DNA of 64,000 nt from Roseibium marinum (GCF_002906165.1 NZ_PPCN01000002.1:372001-436000); one strand, 5' to 3'; positions 46,712 through 54,920 are shown, numbered from the stretch's first letter. The notes: generated by a model not told the origin, from the sequence alone. Made by a program: numbers and translations.

Positions 46712-46936
46712 ATGATCGTATCCTCTGAGAGAAAAAAAGACGTTCAACTCGATATGGCGCTTTGCCGGGCCATGTTCGAAAAGGATCCGGACAGGATGAT
46801 CGAGCTGGTTTCCGAATGGCTGGAAGTCAACCGGCTCGCCACAAGCGACAGGTTCTGCGTTCCCAGGTATCTGGACGACATGCTTACCCGCGCCAATGGC
46901 TATACCGGAACCTGGCGTCGTAACCTGGCGTCGTAA
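46712..46936 (+). CDS. Small orphan protein (74 residues)
   Basis: I do not recognise this protein. It is 74 residues, helical and amphipathic in appearance (RAMFEKDPDRMIELVSEWLEV), with two Cys. It follows the MFS gene by 130 bases of AT-richer DNA and may belong to the same unit or be independent. Upstream in-frame TTG codons at 46685 and 46703 are alternative starts. The last codons lie inside a 13-base tandem duplication that also creates the stop, so the C-terminus was recently altered. Codon use looks genuine, but a chance frame cannot be excluded. Confidence 0.45.
   Translation: MIVSSERKKDVQLDMALCRAMFEKDPDRMIELVSEWLEVNRLATSDRFCVPRYLDDMLTRANGYTGTWRRNLAS
46911..46936 (+). repeat. 13 bp perfect tandem duplication at the end of the small orphan gene
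   Basis: CCTGGCGTCGTAA occurs twice back to back (46911-46923 and 46924-46936), followed by CCTG of a third. As 13 is not a multiple of three, the second copy is read in a different frame and supplies the stop codon. Confidence 0.95.
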
Positions 46937-46972
46937 CCTGACACCTAAAGTACCTGCGCCCTTTCCGCCTTG

Positions 46973-47458
46973 TCACGGTCGGTCGCTTAGTATGCTGACC
47001 CTGGTGGAAGTGCTTTCCAGATCCCGTATCAGCTGTTTCATTTCCGCGATTTCCCGGACCTGAGCCTCAATGATGCCGTCGGCAAGGTCGCGCACACGGG
47101 GATCGGTTATCTCCGCGCGCCGGCTGGTCAGGATGGCGATGGAATGATGCGGGATCATGGCTTTCATCCAGGCAACGTCACCGATCGTTTCCTGGCTGCG
47201 CACCAGATAGAGCGAAGCGGAAAAGAGGATCGCCGCTGCGGCCAGGATCGCAATATTCGCGAAGCGGTTGCGGTACATGTTCAGCATGAAGGCAAGCATG
47301 ACCACCGCCATGGCCGCGCCCATATAGAGTGCCATGAAAAGCCGCGTTTCACTGAAATAGATGTGATCGGCCGCGTAGGTATTCAGATACATCAGCCCGA
47401 ACATGACCGCTGTCGAAGCGGCGATCATCGCCAGGAAGCGCAGGTAGGAATTTTTCAT
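46973..47458 (-). CDS. DUF305-family membrane protein
   Basis: A 161-residue protein with three membrane segments (about 5-26, 38-60 and 66-87) and a C-terminal helical DUF305 part carrying the signature WMKAMIPHHSIAILTSRRAEI and IIEAQVREIAEMKQLIRDLE. The histidines and methionines of this motif suggest metal handling; relatives are frequent near copper or heavy-metal resistance genes. I start at ATG 47458, preceded by AGAGGA. The frame remains open upstream to 47809 but looks unrelated. The gene is a single unit, divergent from comM. Confidence 0.8.
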   Translation of the reverse strand: MKNSYLRFLAMIAASTAVMFGLMYLNTYAADHIYFSETRLFMALYMGAAMAVVMLAFMLNMYRNRFANIAILAAAAILFSASLYLVRSQETIGDVAWMKAMIPHHSIAILTSRRAEITDPRVRDLADGIIEAQVREIAEMKQLIRDLESTSTRVSILSDRP

Positions 47459-47798
47459 GGTGCCGGTCCTCTTGTAACGAACGGATGAGAGCCATCGCGA
47501 GCAACGCGAGCTCCTCGTTTTATGTGACGGTGGATACCGCTCATGACGGGTCTCCTGAATCTGTCCGCCGCGATCGTCGGGTAATCTTGACAGTGGCAGG
47601 ATCGACCCGTCCCGAAGGTCTTGAGACTTAACGGCCAGGGGACCGGTCAGGTTCCAGTCGATGTTGAATTCCGGCATGCCGCCGGACGCGCCAGCCGCGC
47701 CGGAAGTCCATCCGTTCCACATTTGTTCTTGCGCCTTTTGCCCTTGTGTGCTTGTTTGGGATCTACTTTCCTCATGAGCCTTTTTGAAGATTTGGGGC
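47459..47798. other. Gene-free region between the DUF305 gene and comM
   Basis: About 340 bases holding both divergent promoters. The DUF305 frame stays open on the minus strand through this stretch (117 codons, including MPEFNIDWNLTGPLAVK). This may be chance or a decayed small gene; I cannot match it to a family. No terminator or RNA is evident. Confidence 0.4.
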
Positions 47799-49325
47799 AT
47801 GGTCAGCAAGGTAACGACAGTCGCGTTTCAGGGAATTGAGGCAGTGCCTGTGGATGTGCAGGTGCATGTCGGGCCGGGCATGGTTGCCTTCACCATTGTC
47901 GGTCTGCCGGACAAGGCGGTAGCCGAAAGCCGTGAACGTGTCCGCGCCGCCCTGTCCGCCTCGGGCCTGGCGCTGCCGGCCAAGCGCGTGACCGTCAATC
48001 TGGCGCCGGCCGACCTGCCCAAGGAAGGCTCGCATTACGATCTCCCGATCGCGCTGGGCGTCATGGCGGCCATCGGCGCGATTCCGGCGGAATTCCTGGC
48101 AGGCTTCGTGGTGCTCGGGGAACTCGGCCTCGACGGCACGCTGGCGCCCGTCGCCGGTGTTCTGCCCGCCGCCATGGGTGCGAACGCACTAGGCAAGGGC
48201 CTCATCTGCCCCGAGGCGAGCGGCGGCGAAGCCGCCTGGGCCGATCCGGACATGGATATTCTGGCGCCTCGTTCCCTCATTCAGCTCGCCAATCATTTCA
48301 AGGGCACCCAGGTCCTGTCCCGTCCCGCGGCGAAACTTCAGGGGCGTGCGGGTGACATGCCGGATCTTGCCGAGGTCAGGGGACAGGAAAGCGCCCGCCG
48401 CGCCCTGGAGATCGCTGCCTCCGGCGGCCACAATCTGCTGATGACCGGTCCTCCGGGGTCGGGAAAATCCATGCTGGCGAGCCGCCTGCCGTCGATCCTG
48501 CCGCCGCTCACCCCGCGCGAGCTTCTGGAAGTCTCGATGATCGCCTCGCTGGCCGGTGAACTGGCCGAAGGCAAGCTGACCGACCGAAGACCGTTCCGCG
48601 CGCCGCACCATTCCGCTTCCATGGCGGCCCTTGTCGGCGGGGGTCTGAAGGCCCGGCCGGGCGAAGTCTCGCTCGCTCATAATGGCGTGCTGTTTCTGGA
48701 TGAATTGCCGGAATTCAATCCGCAGGTGCTCGACAGCCTGCGCCAGCCGCTGGAATCCGGCGAGGCGGTGATCGCCCGCGCCAATCACCGGGTCACCTAC
48801 CCGGCGCGCATCCAGCTGATCGCCGCCATGAATCCCTGCCGCTGCGGCCATGCCGGCGAACCCGGCCACCAGTGCCGCCGGGGCGAGCGTTGCGTCACCG
48901 ACTATCAGGCCCGCGTGTCGGGTCCGTTCCTCGACAGGATCGACCTGAGGATCGAAGTGCCCGCCGTCACCGCGGCCGACCTGATCGGTCCGGCGGAGGC
49001 CGAACCCTCCGCAACGGTGGCGGAGCGCGTCGCCGAGGCCCGCAGAATACAGGGACAGCGTTTTCTGGAGTTCGGCGTTTCCTGCCGGACCAATGCCCAG
49101 GCCCCGGCCGCCATCGTCGAGACCATGGCCAGGACCGACGACCAGGGCGTCGCCTTTCTGCGTCAGGCCGCCGAAACGCTGCAACTCAGCGCCCGCGGTT
49201 ATCACCGTGTCCTGAAACTCGCCCGCACACTCGCCGATCTCGACGGCCAGGACAGCGTCAGCCGTATCCACCTTGCAGAGGCGATGAGTTATCGCGGTCA
49301 GGACATGTCGCGCCGGGCGGCATAA
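47799..49325 (+). CDS. comM: YifB/ComM-family AAA+ ATPase (Mg-chelatase-like)
   Basis: A 508-residue protein. Order: a Lon-like N-terminal domain (FQGIEAVPVDVQVHVGPGMVAFTIVGLPDKAVAESRERV), a central AAA+ module with Walker A GPPGSGKSM, Walker B-type VLFLDELPEF, a zinc-like CRCGHAGEPGHQCRRGERC cluster, and a Mg-chelatase C-terminal domain. ComM-type proteins are hexameric helicases that extend branch migration during natural transformation. The start at 47799 is chosen from the conserved MVSKVTTVAFQG start. An 18-base sequence in its first codons recurs just after its stop (49359-49376). Confidence 0.93.
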   Translation: MVSKVTTVAFQGIEAVPVDVQVHVGPGMVAFTIVGLPDKAVAESRERVRAALSASGLALPAKRVTVNLAPADLPKEGSHYDLPIALGVMAAIGAIPAEFLAGFVVLGELGLDGTLAPVAGVLPAAMGANALGKGLICPEASGGEAAWADPDMDILAPRSLIQLANHFKGTQVLSRPAAKLQGRAGDMPDLAEVRGQESARRALEIAASGGHNLLMTGPPGSGKSMLASRLPSILPPLTPRELLEVSMIASLAGELAEGKLTDRRPFRAPHHSASMAALVGGGLKARPGEVSLAHNGVLFLDELPEFNPQVLDSLRQPLESGEAVIARANHRVTYPARIQLIAAMNPCRCGHAGEPGHQCRRGERCVTDYQARVSGPFLDRIDLRIEVPAVTAADLIGPAEAEPSATVAERVAEARRIQGQRFLEFGVSCRTNAQAPAAIVETMARTDDQGVAFLRQAAETLQLSARGYHRVLKLARTLADLDGQDSVSRIHLAEAMSYRGQDMSRRAA

Positions 49326-49379
49326 AGGGTCCTGCCCGCCAGGCCTTTGACCTTGCGATCAGCAAGGTAACGACAGCCA

Positions 49380-49415
49380 GAAAACACAATTTAGAGTCTG
49401 TATCTTTGTGTTTTC
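49380..49415. promoter_or_regulatory. Inverted repeat upstream of the BrnA-like gene
   Basis: GAAAACACAA (49380-49389) and TTGTGTTTTC (49406-49415) are perfect inverted repeats 16 bases apart, in an AT-rich patch 44 bases above the start codon. The spacing suits a dimeric ribbon-helix-helix protein and may be the gene's own operator. Confidence 0.5.
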
Positions 49416-49458
49416 CGGCTATGCTGGGCGCCACATACTCAAACATTGGAATCACAAC

Positions 49459-49698
49459 ATGGCTCAACCGCCCCGCCGACATACCAGCGCCATTGAAAGG
49501 GCGGAGTCCCTGTTCAAGTCGGCAACGACAAAACCGGTCGAAGAGGCGCCCAAGTCCGGCAGAACGGCGGTGCCCGTGGGCAAGGAAACGGTGTCCGTGC
49601 GCCTAGACCGTGATGTTCTGGCGCACTTTCAGGAGGACGGCCCCGGCTGGCAGGACCGTATCAACGCAGCGCTCAGAAAAGCCGCAGGTCTGAGCTAG
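49459..49698 (+). CDS. BrnA-like ribbon-helix-helix protein, without BrnT
   Basis: A 79-residue protein. The first 45 residues are basic and probably disordered. The C-terminal part, VSVRLDRDVLAHFQEDGPGWQDRINAALRKAAGL, matches the BrnA antitoxin signature (strand VSVRLD, then PGWQxRINAALR). BrnA proteins neutralise the RNase BrnT and repress their own operon. No BrnT-like frame lies on either side: comM is upstream and a ureohydrolase downstream. It may thus be a solitary regulator or a relic. A perfect inverted repeat sits upstream. The frame is open to 49408, but I use ATG 49459. Confidence 0.75.
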   Translation: MAQPPRRHTSAIERAESLFKSATTKPVEEAPKSGRTAVPVGKETVSVRLDRDVLAHFQEDGPGWQDRINAALRKAAGLS

Positions 49699-49818
49699 GG
49701 GTGGTTTGCAATGAACAGGCATGCGGCACCCGCGCCGCATTGAACGGCGCAGATACTTTCCCGGGCTCCTGATCGGTGTTGTAGTGGCGCTTCGGATCAG
49801 ATCAGGAGAGTGCGTGGT

Positions 49819-50790
49819 ATGTCATCGGACGGGGCGTCACACGGCTATGAAGGCGGGCGGCTGAATCTGCCTTTTGTCGGTATCTGCACTTTCGGAAAAT
49901 ACCCTTATCAGCCGGATTGGGATGCCATCGACGCGGATGTCGCCGTCATGGGTGCACCTTTCGATATGGGCACCCAGTGGCGCTCCGGCGCCCGCATGGG
50001 TCCGCGCGCCATCCGCGAAGCCTCGACGCTGTTTTCCTTCGGCCATGGCGGCGCCTATGATTTCGAGGATGACATCACCTATCTGCCGGCGGAAACGACG
50101 CGCATTGTCGATATCGGCGACGCGGATATCGTCCACACCGACACAATGGAAAGCCACAAGCGGATCGAATTCGGTGTGCGCAAGATCCTGGAAGCTGGCG
50201 CCCTGCCGGTGGTCCTGGGTGGCGATCACTCGGTGAACATTCCCTGCATCAACGCCTTCGACGGGCAGGAACCCGTGCATGTGGTGCAGATCGATGCGCA
50301 TCTGGACTTTGTCGACGAACGCCACGGGGTCCGTTACGGCCACGGCAATCCCATGCGCCGCGCGGCGGAAAAACCCTATGTGACCGGACTTTCCCAGATC
50401 GGCATCCGCAACGTCTCGTCAACGGCGCGGGAAGGCTATGAGGATGCCCGCCGCATGGGGTCCGACATCCAGTCCGTGCGCCATGTGCGCAAGCTCGGGG
50501 TCGAAGGGATGCTGGCCCGTATTCCGGAAGGCGCCCGTTACTACTTGACCATCGATATCGACGCCTTCGATCCTTCCATCGCGCCGGGCACGGGAACCCC
50601 CAGTCATGGCGGGTTCCTGTATTACGAGGTGCTTGAACTGATCGACGGGCTGGCCAGACGCGGGACCATCGCGGGCCTGGATCTGGTGGAGGTCGCACCG
50701 GACTACGATCCGACCGGCTCCACCAGCACCCTTGCCGCGCAGCTTCTCATGAACACCATCGGCAGGATCCTGCACCACCGGGAAGGATAA
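49819..50790 (+). CDS. Agmatinase/ureohydrolase family enzyme
   Basis: A 323-residue binuclear manganese hydrolase of the arginase superfamily. All metal ligands are visible: His in LGGDHSVN, Asp/His/Asp in QIDAHLDFVD, and Asp/Asp in TIDIDAFDPSIAPGTGTP. Agmatinase removes urea from agmatine to give putrescine. Related members act on guanidinobutyrate, guanidinopropionate or guanidine, so the exact substrate is open. The ATG at 49819 is preceded by AGGAG ten bases upstream; a GTG at 49810 is too close to it. It converges with the TetR gene. Confidence 0.85.
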   Translation: MSSDGASHGYEGGRLNLPFVGICTFGKYPYQPDWDAIDADVAVMGAPFDMGTQWRSGARMGPRAIREASTLFSFGHGGAYDFEDDITYLPAETTRIVDIGDADIVHTDTMESHKRIEFGVRKILEAGALPVVLGGDHSVNIPCINAFDGQEPVHVVQIDAHLDFVDERHGVRYGHGNPMRRAAEKPYVTGLSQIGIRNVSSTAREGYEDARRMGSDIQSVRHVRKLGVEGMLARIPEGARYYLTIDIDAFDPSIAPGTGTPSHGGFLYYEVLELIDGLARRGTIAGLDLVEVAPDYDPTGSTSTLAAQLLMNTIGRILHHREG

Positions 50791-50878
50791 CCGGGTGGTG
50801 GCCCCTACGATGATCCGGCTGCTCGGTAAAGGACCGGTATTCATGATCCGGGCCCTGGGAGGAACCAAAGGGCGGGCG

Positions 50879-51493
50879 TCAAAGAGCAGGTGAAAAGAGG
50901 AGCCTGATGTAGGACCGCAGAAGAACGATCTGTTGCGGGAGAACGGCGGTCTCCCCGACCGCACGGGACAGGACGATGCCACCCTCGACGGTCCCGGTGA
51001 TCATGTCCGCAACCGTCATAAGGTCCACGTCGTCCCGGGGCGGATAAATGGCGGCGATTTCCTTCAACACTCCGAGAAAGCGTTCCCGCCAGGTCAGAAT
51101 AGCCTGTCGATTCAGGTCGCGCACCTCCTGGTCGAACATGCGTTCCGAATAGGCAACCGTTGCCACAAGACAGCCTGGGTGACCGTTCGGCAGGTCTTCC
51201 ATCAGTTCCGCGAACAGTTTCAGTCCGATCAGGAAGGAATGCAGCGGATCCCCGTGCAGGTCGCGGGCGCGGTCGAAAATATCGTCCAGGATCGCGTTTT
51301 CGGTATCGAGATATCTTTGCAGCAGTGCCCTGGCGAGCTGGTTCTTGTCCCTGAAATGGTAGAAAAATCCGCTCTTGGTGATGTCCGCCGCGGAAATGAT
51401 TTCGTCGATGGAGGTTCCACCGAAGCCTTTCGATAGAACGCTCGCCTCGGCAATATCGAGGATAAGCTCACGTTTCGACTGCGCCTTGGCCAT
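50879..51493 (-). CDS. TetR/AcrR-family transcriptional regulator
   Basis: A 204-residue repressor with an N-terminal HTH (about 8-55: RELILDIAEASVLSKGFGGTSIDEIISAADITKSGFFYHFRDKNQLA) and a helical ligand-binding domain (PNGHPGCLVATVAYSERMF and a long C-terminal helix). The ligand is unknown. It diverges from the DUF1127 / homocysteine methyltransferase-like pair over 316 bases. A perfect 12-base palindrome 45 bases above its start may be its operator. Confidence 0.9.
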   Translation of the reverse strand: MAKAQSKRELILDIAEASVLSKGFGGTSIDEIISAADITKSGFFYHFRDKNQLARALLQRYLDTENAILDDIFDRARDLHGDPLHSFLIGLKLFAELMEDLPNGHPGCLVATVAYSERMFDQEVRDLNRQAILTWRERFLGVLKEIAAIYPPRDDVDLMTVADMITGTVEGGIVLSRAVGETAVLPQQIVLLRSYIRLLFSPAL

Positions 51494-51538
51494 CTTCCGC
51501 CTCGAACCACTTCATTTTTCAATTCTCGTTCCATAACC

Positions 51539-51550
51539 GCACAATTGTGC
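51539..51550. promoter_or_regulatory. Perfect palindrome, candidate TetR operator
   Basis: GCACAATTGTGC, a perfect 12-base palindrome, lies in the 316-base gene-free region (51494-51809) between the TetR gene and the DUF1127 gene. The rest of this region is unremarkable apart from an AT-rich stretch at 51660-51695, a possible promoter for the rightward pair. Confidence 0.5.
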
Positions 51551-51809
51551 GCCGTGACCGCAGCACGTCAAGGCGGCTTAGCGTCCGGCGCGGGGCATGA
51601 CCACTGTACCGGCGGTCAAGTCGCGGGACGACCCGGCCGGACCTTATTCCCGGCTGGATCCATAAATATCTGATAATAATAGACAATTTGCGCAATCCGG
51701 AAACTTGACCACGGGTCTTCTATCGCCGGACGCCGCCTTCCTCCATCTATGACGGCGTAAACGGGAACTTCCGTTCCTTCGCAAGAACATTTTTGCTGGT
51801 GATTTCAAG

Positions 51810-52007
51810 ATGACAATATTTCCCCGCCCTGCGCGGCTCTGTCCCGGCTTCGGTTTCGTCGCCGGGATTGGCCGTTTTTTCAGGAAGAAACCTCGATCCC
51901 GCCCTGTGAAGGGCAGTCTGCAAGGGCTCGACCCGCACCTTCTGCGCGACCTCGGCCTGCGGCCGGACGCACATTCCCTGTCTATTTTCAACTTCCATGA
52001 GGACTAA
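51810..52007 (+). CDS. DUF1127-type mini-protein
   Basis: A 65-residue basic protein. The C-terminal half contains LDPHLLRDLGLRPDA, close to the DUF1127 (YjiS-like) signature L-x-D-x-x-L-x-D-I/L-G-L, preceded by an Arg/Lys/Pro-rich stretch. Small DUF1127 proteins of alphaproteobacteria influence phosphate and carbon metabolism and bind RNA in some studied cases. The ATG at 51810 has a modest upstream purine run. The stop is five bases before the next start, so the two are probably co-translated. Confidence 0.65.
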   Translation: MTIFPRPARLCPGFGFVAGIGRFFRKKPRSRPVKGSLQGLDPHLLRDLGLRPDAHSLSIFNFHED

Positions 52008-52011
52008 AACC

Positions 52012-52959
52012 ATGAGCGGCAAGACTTTTCCGTCGCCGATCCCCGGCAGATACTACCTGACCGAGGGCGGTACAGAGACCGAAATCATGTACAAATGGGG
52101 CTTCGAGCTCCCGGAATTCGCAATGTTTCCGCTGCTTGAAAAGCGGAAGTCCGCGGATGTCATCCGCGGTATGTACCGGCGCTATCTCGATGTCGTGGCG
52201 AGATACGGCCATTCGGCCCTTATCGGCGGTTTCGACTACCGGGCGAGCCCGGACTGGGGTGCAAAGCTCGGCTATTCCGCGAGTGCGCTGGCCGAGGCGA
52301 ACCTGCGATCGATCCAGTTTCTGAAGGATGTGGCCGCCGAATATGAAGCGGATATACCGTCAATGCTGTTTAGCGGATATGTCGGACCGCGCGGCGACGC
52401 CTACGGGCTGAACATGTCGGTCACGGAGGAGTCTGCCGAGGAGTATCATTCGGTGCAGATCGAAACCCTCGCACGGGCCGGAGTGGATCTTGTCTGGGCG
52501 CTGACCTTCAACAATCCGGCGGAGGCGATCGGTGTCGTCCGGGCGGCCCGCCGGTTGAACCTGCCGGTCGCGGTGTCCTTTTCTCTCGACAGCACGCACC
52601 GCCTCAAATCCGGGTTTCCTTTGTCGAGGGCGATCGCAATCGTCGACGAAGCCACAAACGGTTATCCCGCGTTCTACTCCCTCAATTGTTCCCACCCCCA
52701 GGAATTCGAACCGGCGCTCGAGGATTGGAACTGGACCTCCCGCCTTCGCTCCATCCGGCCGAACGCCGCGAAGATGGACAAGATCGCGCTTTGCAAGCTC
52801 GGCCATCTGGAGGAAGGCGACCCGGAAGAGCTCGGCCGGCTGATGGCCGATGTCTTCAGGCGCCATCCGCATATGGACATCTGGGGAGGCTGCTGCGGAA
52901 CCGGTCACGTCCATCTGGAGGAAATCGCGCGGCACCTGCCCCAGCCGGTGCCGGCATGA
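52012..52959 (+). CDS. Homocysteine S-methyltransferase-family protein
   Basis: A 315-residue TIM-barrel protein with the zinc ligands of the family: Cys in SLNCSHPQEF and the paired Cys in WGGCCGTGHVHL. TEGGTETEIMYKWGFELPEFA at the start and SGYVGPRGDAYG are further marks. The family transfers a methyl group from S-methylmethionine or betaine to homocysteine or selenohomocysteine; the donor here is unknown. The ATG at 52012 follows GAGGA by eight bases. It is coupled to the DUF1127 gene and probably controlled by the divergent TetR gene. Confidence 0.85.
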   Translation: MSGKTFPSPIPGRYYLTEGGTETEIMYKWGFELPEFAMFPLLEKRKSADVIRGMYRRYLDVVARYGHSALIGGFDYRASPDWGAKLGYSASALAEANLRSIQFLKDVAAEYEADIPSMLFSGYVGPRGDAYGLNMSVTEESAEEYHSVQIETLARAGVDLVWALTFNNPAEAIGVVRAARRLNLPVAVSFSLDSTHRLKSGFPLSRAIAIVDEATNGYPAFYSLNCSHPQEFEPALEDWNWTSRLRSIRPNAAKMDKIALCKLGHLEEGDPEELGRLMADVFRRHPHMDIWGGCCGTGHVHLEEIARHLPQPVPA

Positions 52960-53014
52960 CCATGACCGTCGGCACCCTGCGCGTCATTTCAGCCCGATTT
53001 ATTGGGCCGGGTCC

Positions 53015-53129
53015 TGGAGCGTGTCACGTTTAAGCAGATTCATGGTTTCAGGAAGACGCCCGAGGCGGCGTTTGCGTGGCAAATGCGTTCGGGCGGTTTT
53101 CTGAATTCGATTTAACGCGACATGCTCTA
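53015..53129. repeat. MITE-like palindromic element between two convergent genes
   Basis: About 115 bases with near-matching inverted ends: GGAGCGTGTCACGTTTAA at the left and TTAACGCGACATGCTC at the right. The interior is also an inverted repeat (ACGCCCGAGGCG facing TGCGTTCGGGCGG). The right end overlaps the cysK stop codon. No coding capacity, so it is a non-autonomous element or a BIME-like hairpin acting as a terminator for both genes. Confidence 0.65.
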
Positions 53130-54086
53130 CAGGCCTTCGAACAGCGCAGTCGACAGGTAACGTTCGGCAAAGGACGGGATGATCACGACGATGTTCTTGC
53201 CCGCCATCTCGTCCCGCTGACCGACCCGGATGGCGGCGCTCAGGGCGGCGCCGGAGGATATACCGACCGGCACGCCCTCGGTCCTGGCGATCTCGCGCGC
53301 CAACGCAAAGGCGTCCTCGTTGGCAACGGTCTGCACTTCATCGTAGACGGACGTGTCCAGAATGGCCGGGATGAAGCCCGCGCCAATGCCCTGGATCTTG
53401 TGCGGACCCGGTTGGCCGCCGGACAGGATCGGGCTGTCCGCCGGTTCTACCGCAACCACATGCACATCGGGATTGCGCGTCTTGAGCACCTGGGAAACCC
53501 CGGTGATGGTGCCGCCGGTGCCGATGCCGGAAACGAAGACATCCACCTTGCCGTCCGTGTCGTTCCAGATTTCTTCCGCCGTGGTATTACGGTGAACTTC
53601 CGGGTTGGCCGGATTTTCGAACTGCTGCGGCATTACCGAGCCCTCGATCTCGCCCAGCAGCTCTTCGGCGCGGGCGATCGCGCCCTTCATGCCTTTCGGG
53701 CCTTCGGTCAACTCCAGTTCCGCACCCATGATCTTGAACATCTTGCGGCGCTCGACGGACATGGTCTCCGGCATCACCAGGATCAGCCGGTAGCCCTTGG
53801 CGGCGGCAACAAAGGCTAGTGCAATGCCGGTATTACCGGATGTCGGCTCCACCAGCGTAGTCTTGCCGGGCACGATCCTGCCGTCGGCTTCCATCGCCTC
53901 GACCATTGCGACACCGATACGGTCCTTGACGCTGGAGATCGGATTGAAGAACTCCAGCTTGGCCAGCAGGTTACCCTTGACGCCATGGGTCTTCGCGAGA
54001 CGGTCCAGTCTGACGATCGGTGTGTCGCCGATGGTATCCGTGATGGAGGAATAGATTTTTCCCCGGCCGCTGGTCTTGATGGTCAT
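53127..54086 (-). CDS. cysK: Cysteine synthase A (O-acetylserine sulfhydrylase)
   Basis: A 319-residue PLP enzyme that makes cysteine from O-acetylserine and sulfide. The PLP lysine is in [11 protein letters not shown]. Other marks are [21 protein letters not shown], the phosphate loop [11 protein letters not shown], and the QGIGAGFIP segment. I use ATG 54086, with AGGGAGA upstream; the frame up to 54140 adds a non-conserved 18 residues. A palindromic element lies at its 3' end. Single gene. Confidence 0.95.
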   Translation of the reverse strand: MTIKTSGRGKIYSSITDTIGDTPIVRLDRLAKTHGVKGNLLAKLEFFNPISSVKDRIGVAMVEAMEADGRIVPGKTTLVEPTSGNTGIALAFVAAAKGYRLILVMPETMSVERRKMFKIMGAELELTEGPKGMKGAIARAEELLGEIEGSVMPQQFENPANPEVHRNTTAEEIWNDTDGKVDVFVSGIGTGGTITGVSQVLKTRNPDVHVVAVEPADSPILSGGQPGPHKIQGIGAGFIPAILDTSVYDEVQTVANEDAFALAREIARTEGVPVGISSGAALSAAIRVGQRDEMAGKNIVVIIPSFAERYLSTALFEGL

Positions 54087-54243
54087 CGATGTCTCCCTGA
54101 AGCAACCTGTTGGCATTGGCAGCACAGGAAAGCCGTGCAATCCTGATTGGTTGGTGGGCTAAGATAATACGGCCATTGGAAAGTTTTAAGGGGTGTGAGA
54201 TGCCTTTACCGCCACGCCGGTAAAACCTTTTTCCCCGAAAAGC

Positions 54244-54903
54244 TCATGTTTTGGAAAACAGCAGGTCCGGAAGCTCCGCCATGGCCTCGAAAAGCACCGC
54301 GCCCGCTGCGCGCATCGCGTCCCGGTCGCAGGCCGGGTCCTCGACAAAGGCGAAGGCGCGCATGCCCGCCGCCCTGGCGGCCAGAACGCCCGGCACACTG
54401 TCCTCGACGACGGCACAGCTTTCCGGCCGGTGGCCCATTGTCCGGGCGGCAAGAAGAAAGACATCCGGGGCCGGTTTGCCTTTTTCGCAGTCTTCCGCCG
54501 AAAACAATCTGTCGCTCAGCCGCGGCAAGAGACCGGAGCTGCCGAGCGTCGTGTGCATTTTCCGGTATTTGCCGGAAGAGGCAACGCAATAGGGCACCTC
54601 GCGTCGATTCAGATCGTCCAGAACCGCCTCGATGCCGTCAATGGCATCCACGCCGGCCTTGAAGGCTTCCAGATCCCGGTCGCGCACCTGATCCGGCCAG
54701 TCTGGCGGCAAGGTCCTGCCGGTCAGTTCCTCGACAAGCTCCTGCACGTTTTCCAGTGTCCGGCCCATGAACTGCTGCTGGCATTGCGGTCCGGTCATCG
54801 GATAGCCGAGGTCGGTGACAATGGCGGCCATGGTTCGGTTCGCCATGCGTTCGGTATCGACGAGAACGCCGTCGCAATCGAAAATGACAAGGCCTGGTTT
54901 CAT
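54244..54903 (-). CDS. HAD-superfamily phosphatase (beta-phosphoglucomutase-like)
   Basis: A 219-residue HAD hydrolase. Motif I is FDCDGVLVDTE near residue 8, with the catalytic Asp pair; motif II is the Ser in CVASSGK; motif III is KGKPAPDVF; motif IV is VVEDSVPGV. The alpha-helical cap between motifs I and II is of the subfamily IA size. Phosphatases such as phosphoglycolate or sugar phosphatases and beta-phosphoglucomutase share this pattern; the substrate is not evident. It lies 17 bases after dut on the same strand and may be co-transcribed with it. Confidence 0.88.
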   Translation of the reverse strand: MKPGLVIFDCDGVLVDTERMANRTMAAIVTDLGYPMTGPQCQQQFMGRTLENVQELVEELTGRTLPPDWPDQVRDRDLEAFKAGVDAIDGIEAVLDDLNRREVPYCVASSGKYRKMHTTLGSSGLLPRLSDRLFSAEDCEKGKPAPDVFLLAARTMGHRPESCAVVEDSVPGVLAARAAGMRAFAFVEDPACDRDAMRAAGAVLFEAMAELPDLLFSKT

Positions 54904-54920
54904 CAGAGGTCCCCGGCGGT

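Noticed and set aside
47459..47809. N-terminal extension of the DUF305 protein by 117 residues
   Set aside because: A ribosome-binding site and a typical first membrane helix support the start at 47458; the extension has no family resemblance. A decayed gene cannot be excluded.
49459..49698. Complete BrnT/BrnA toxin-antitoxin module
   Set aside because: No BrnT-like frame found between comM and the ureohydrolase gene on either strand.
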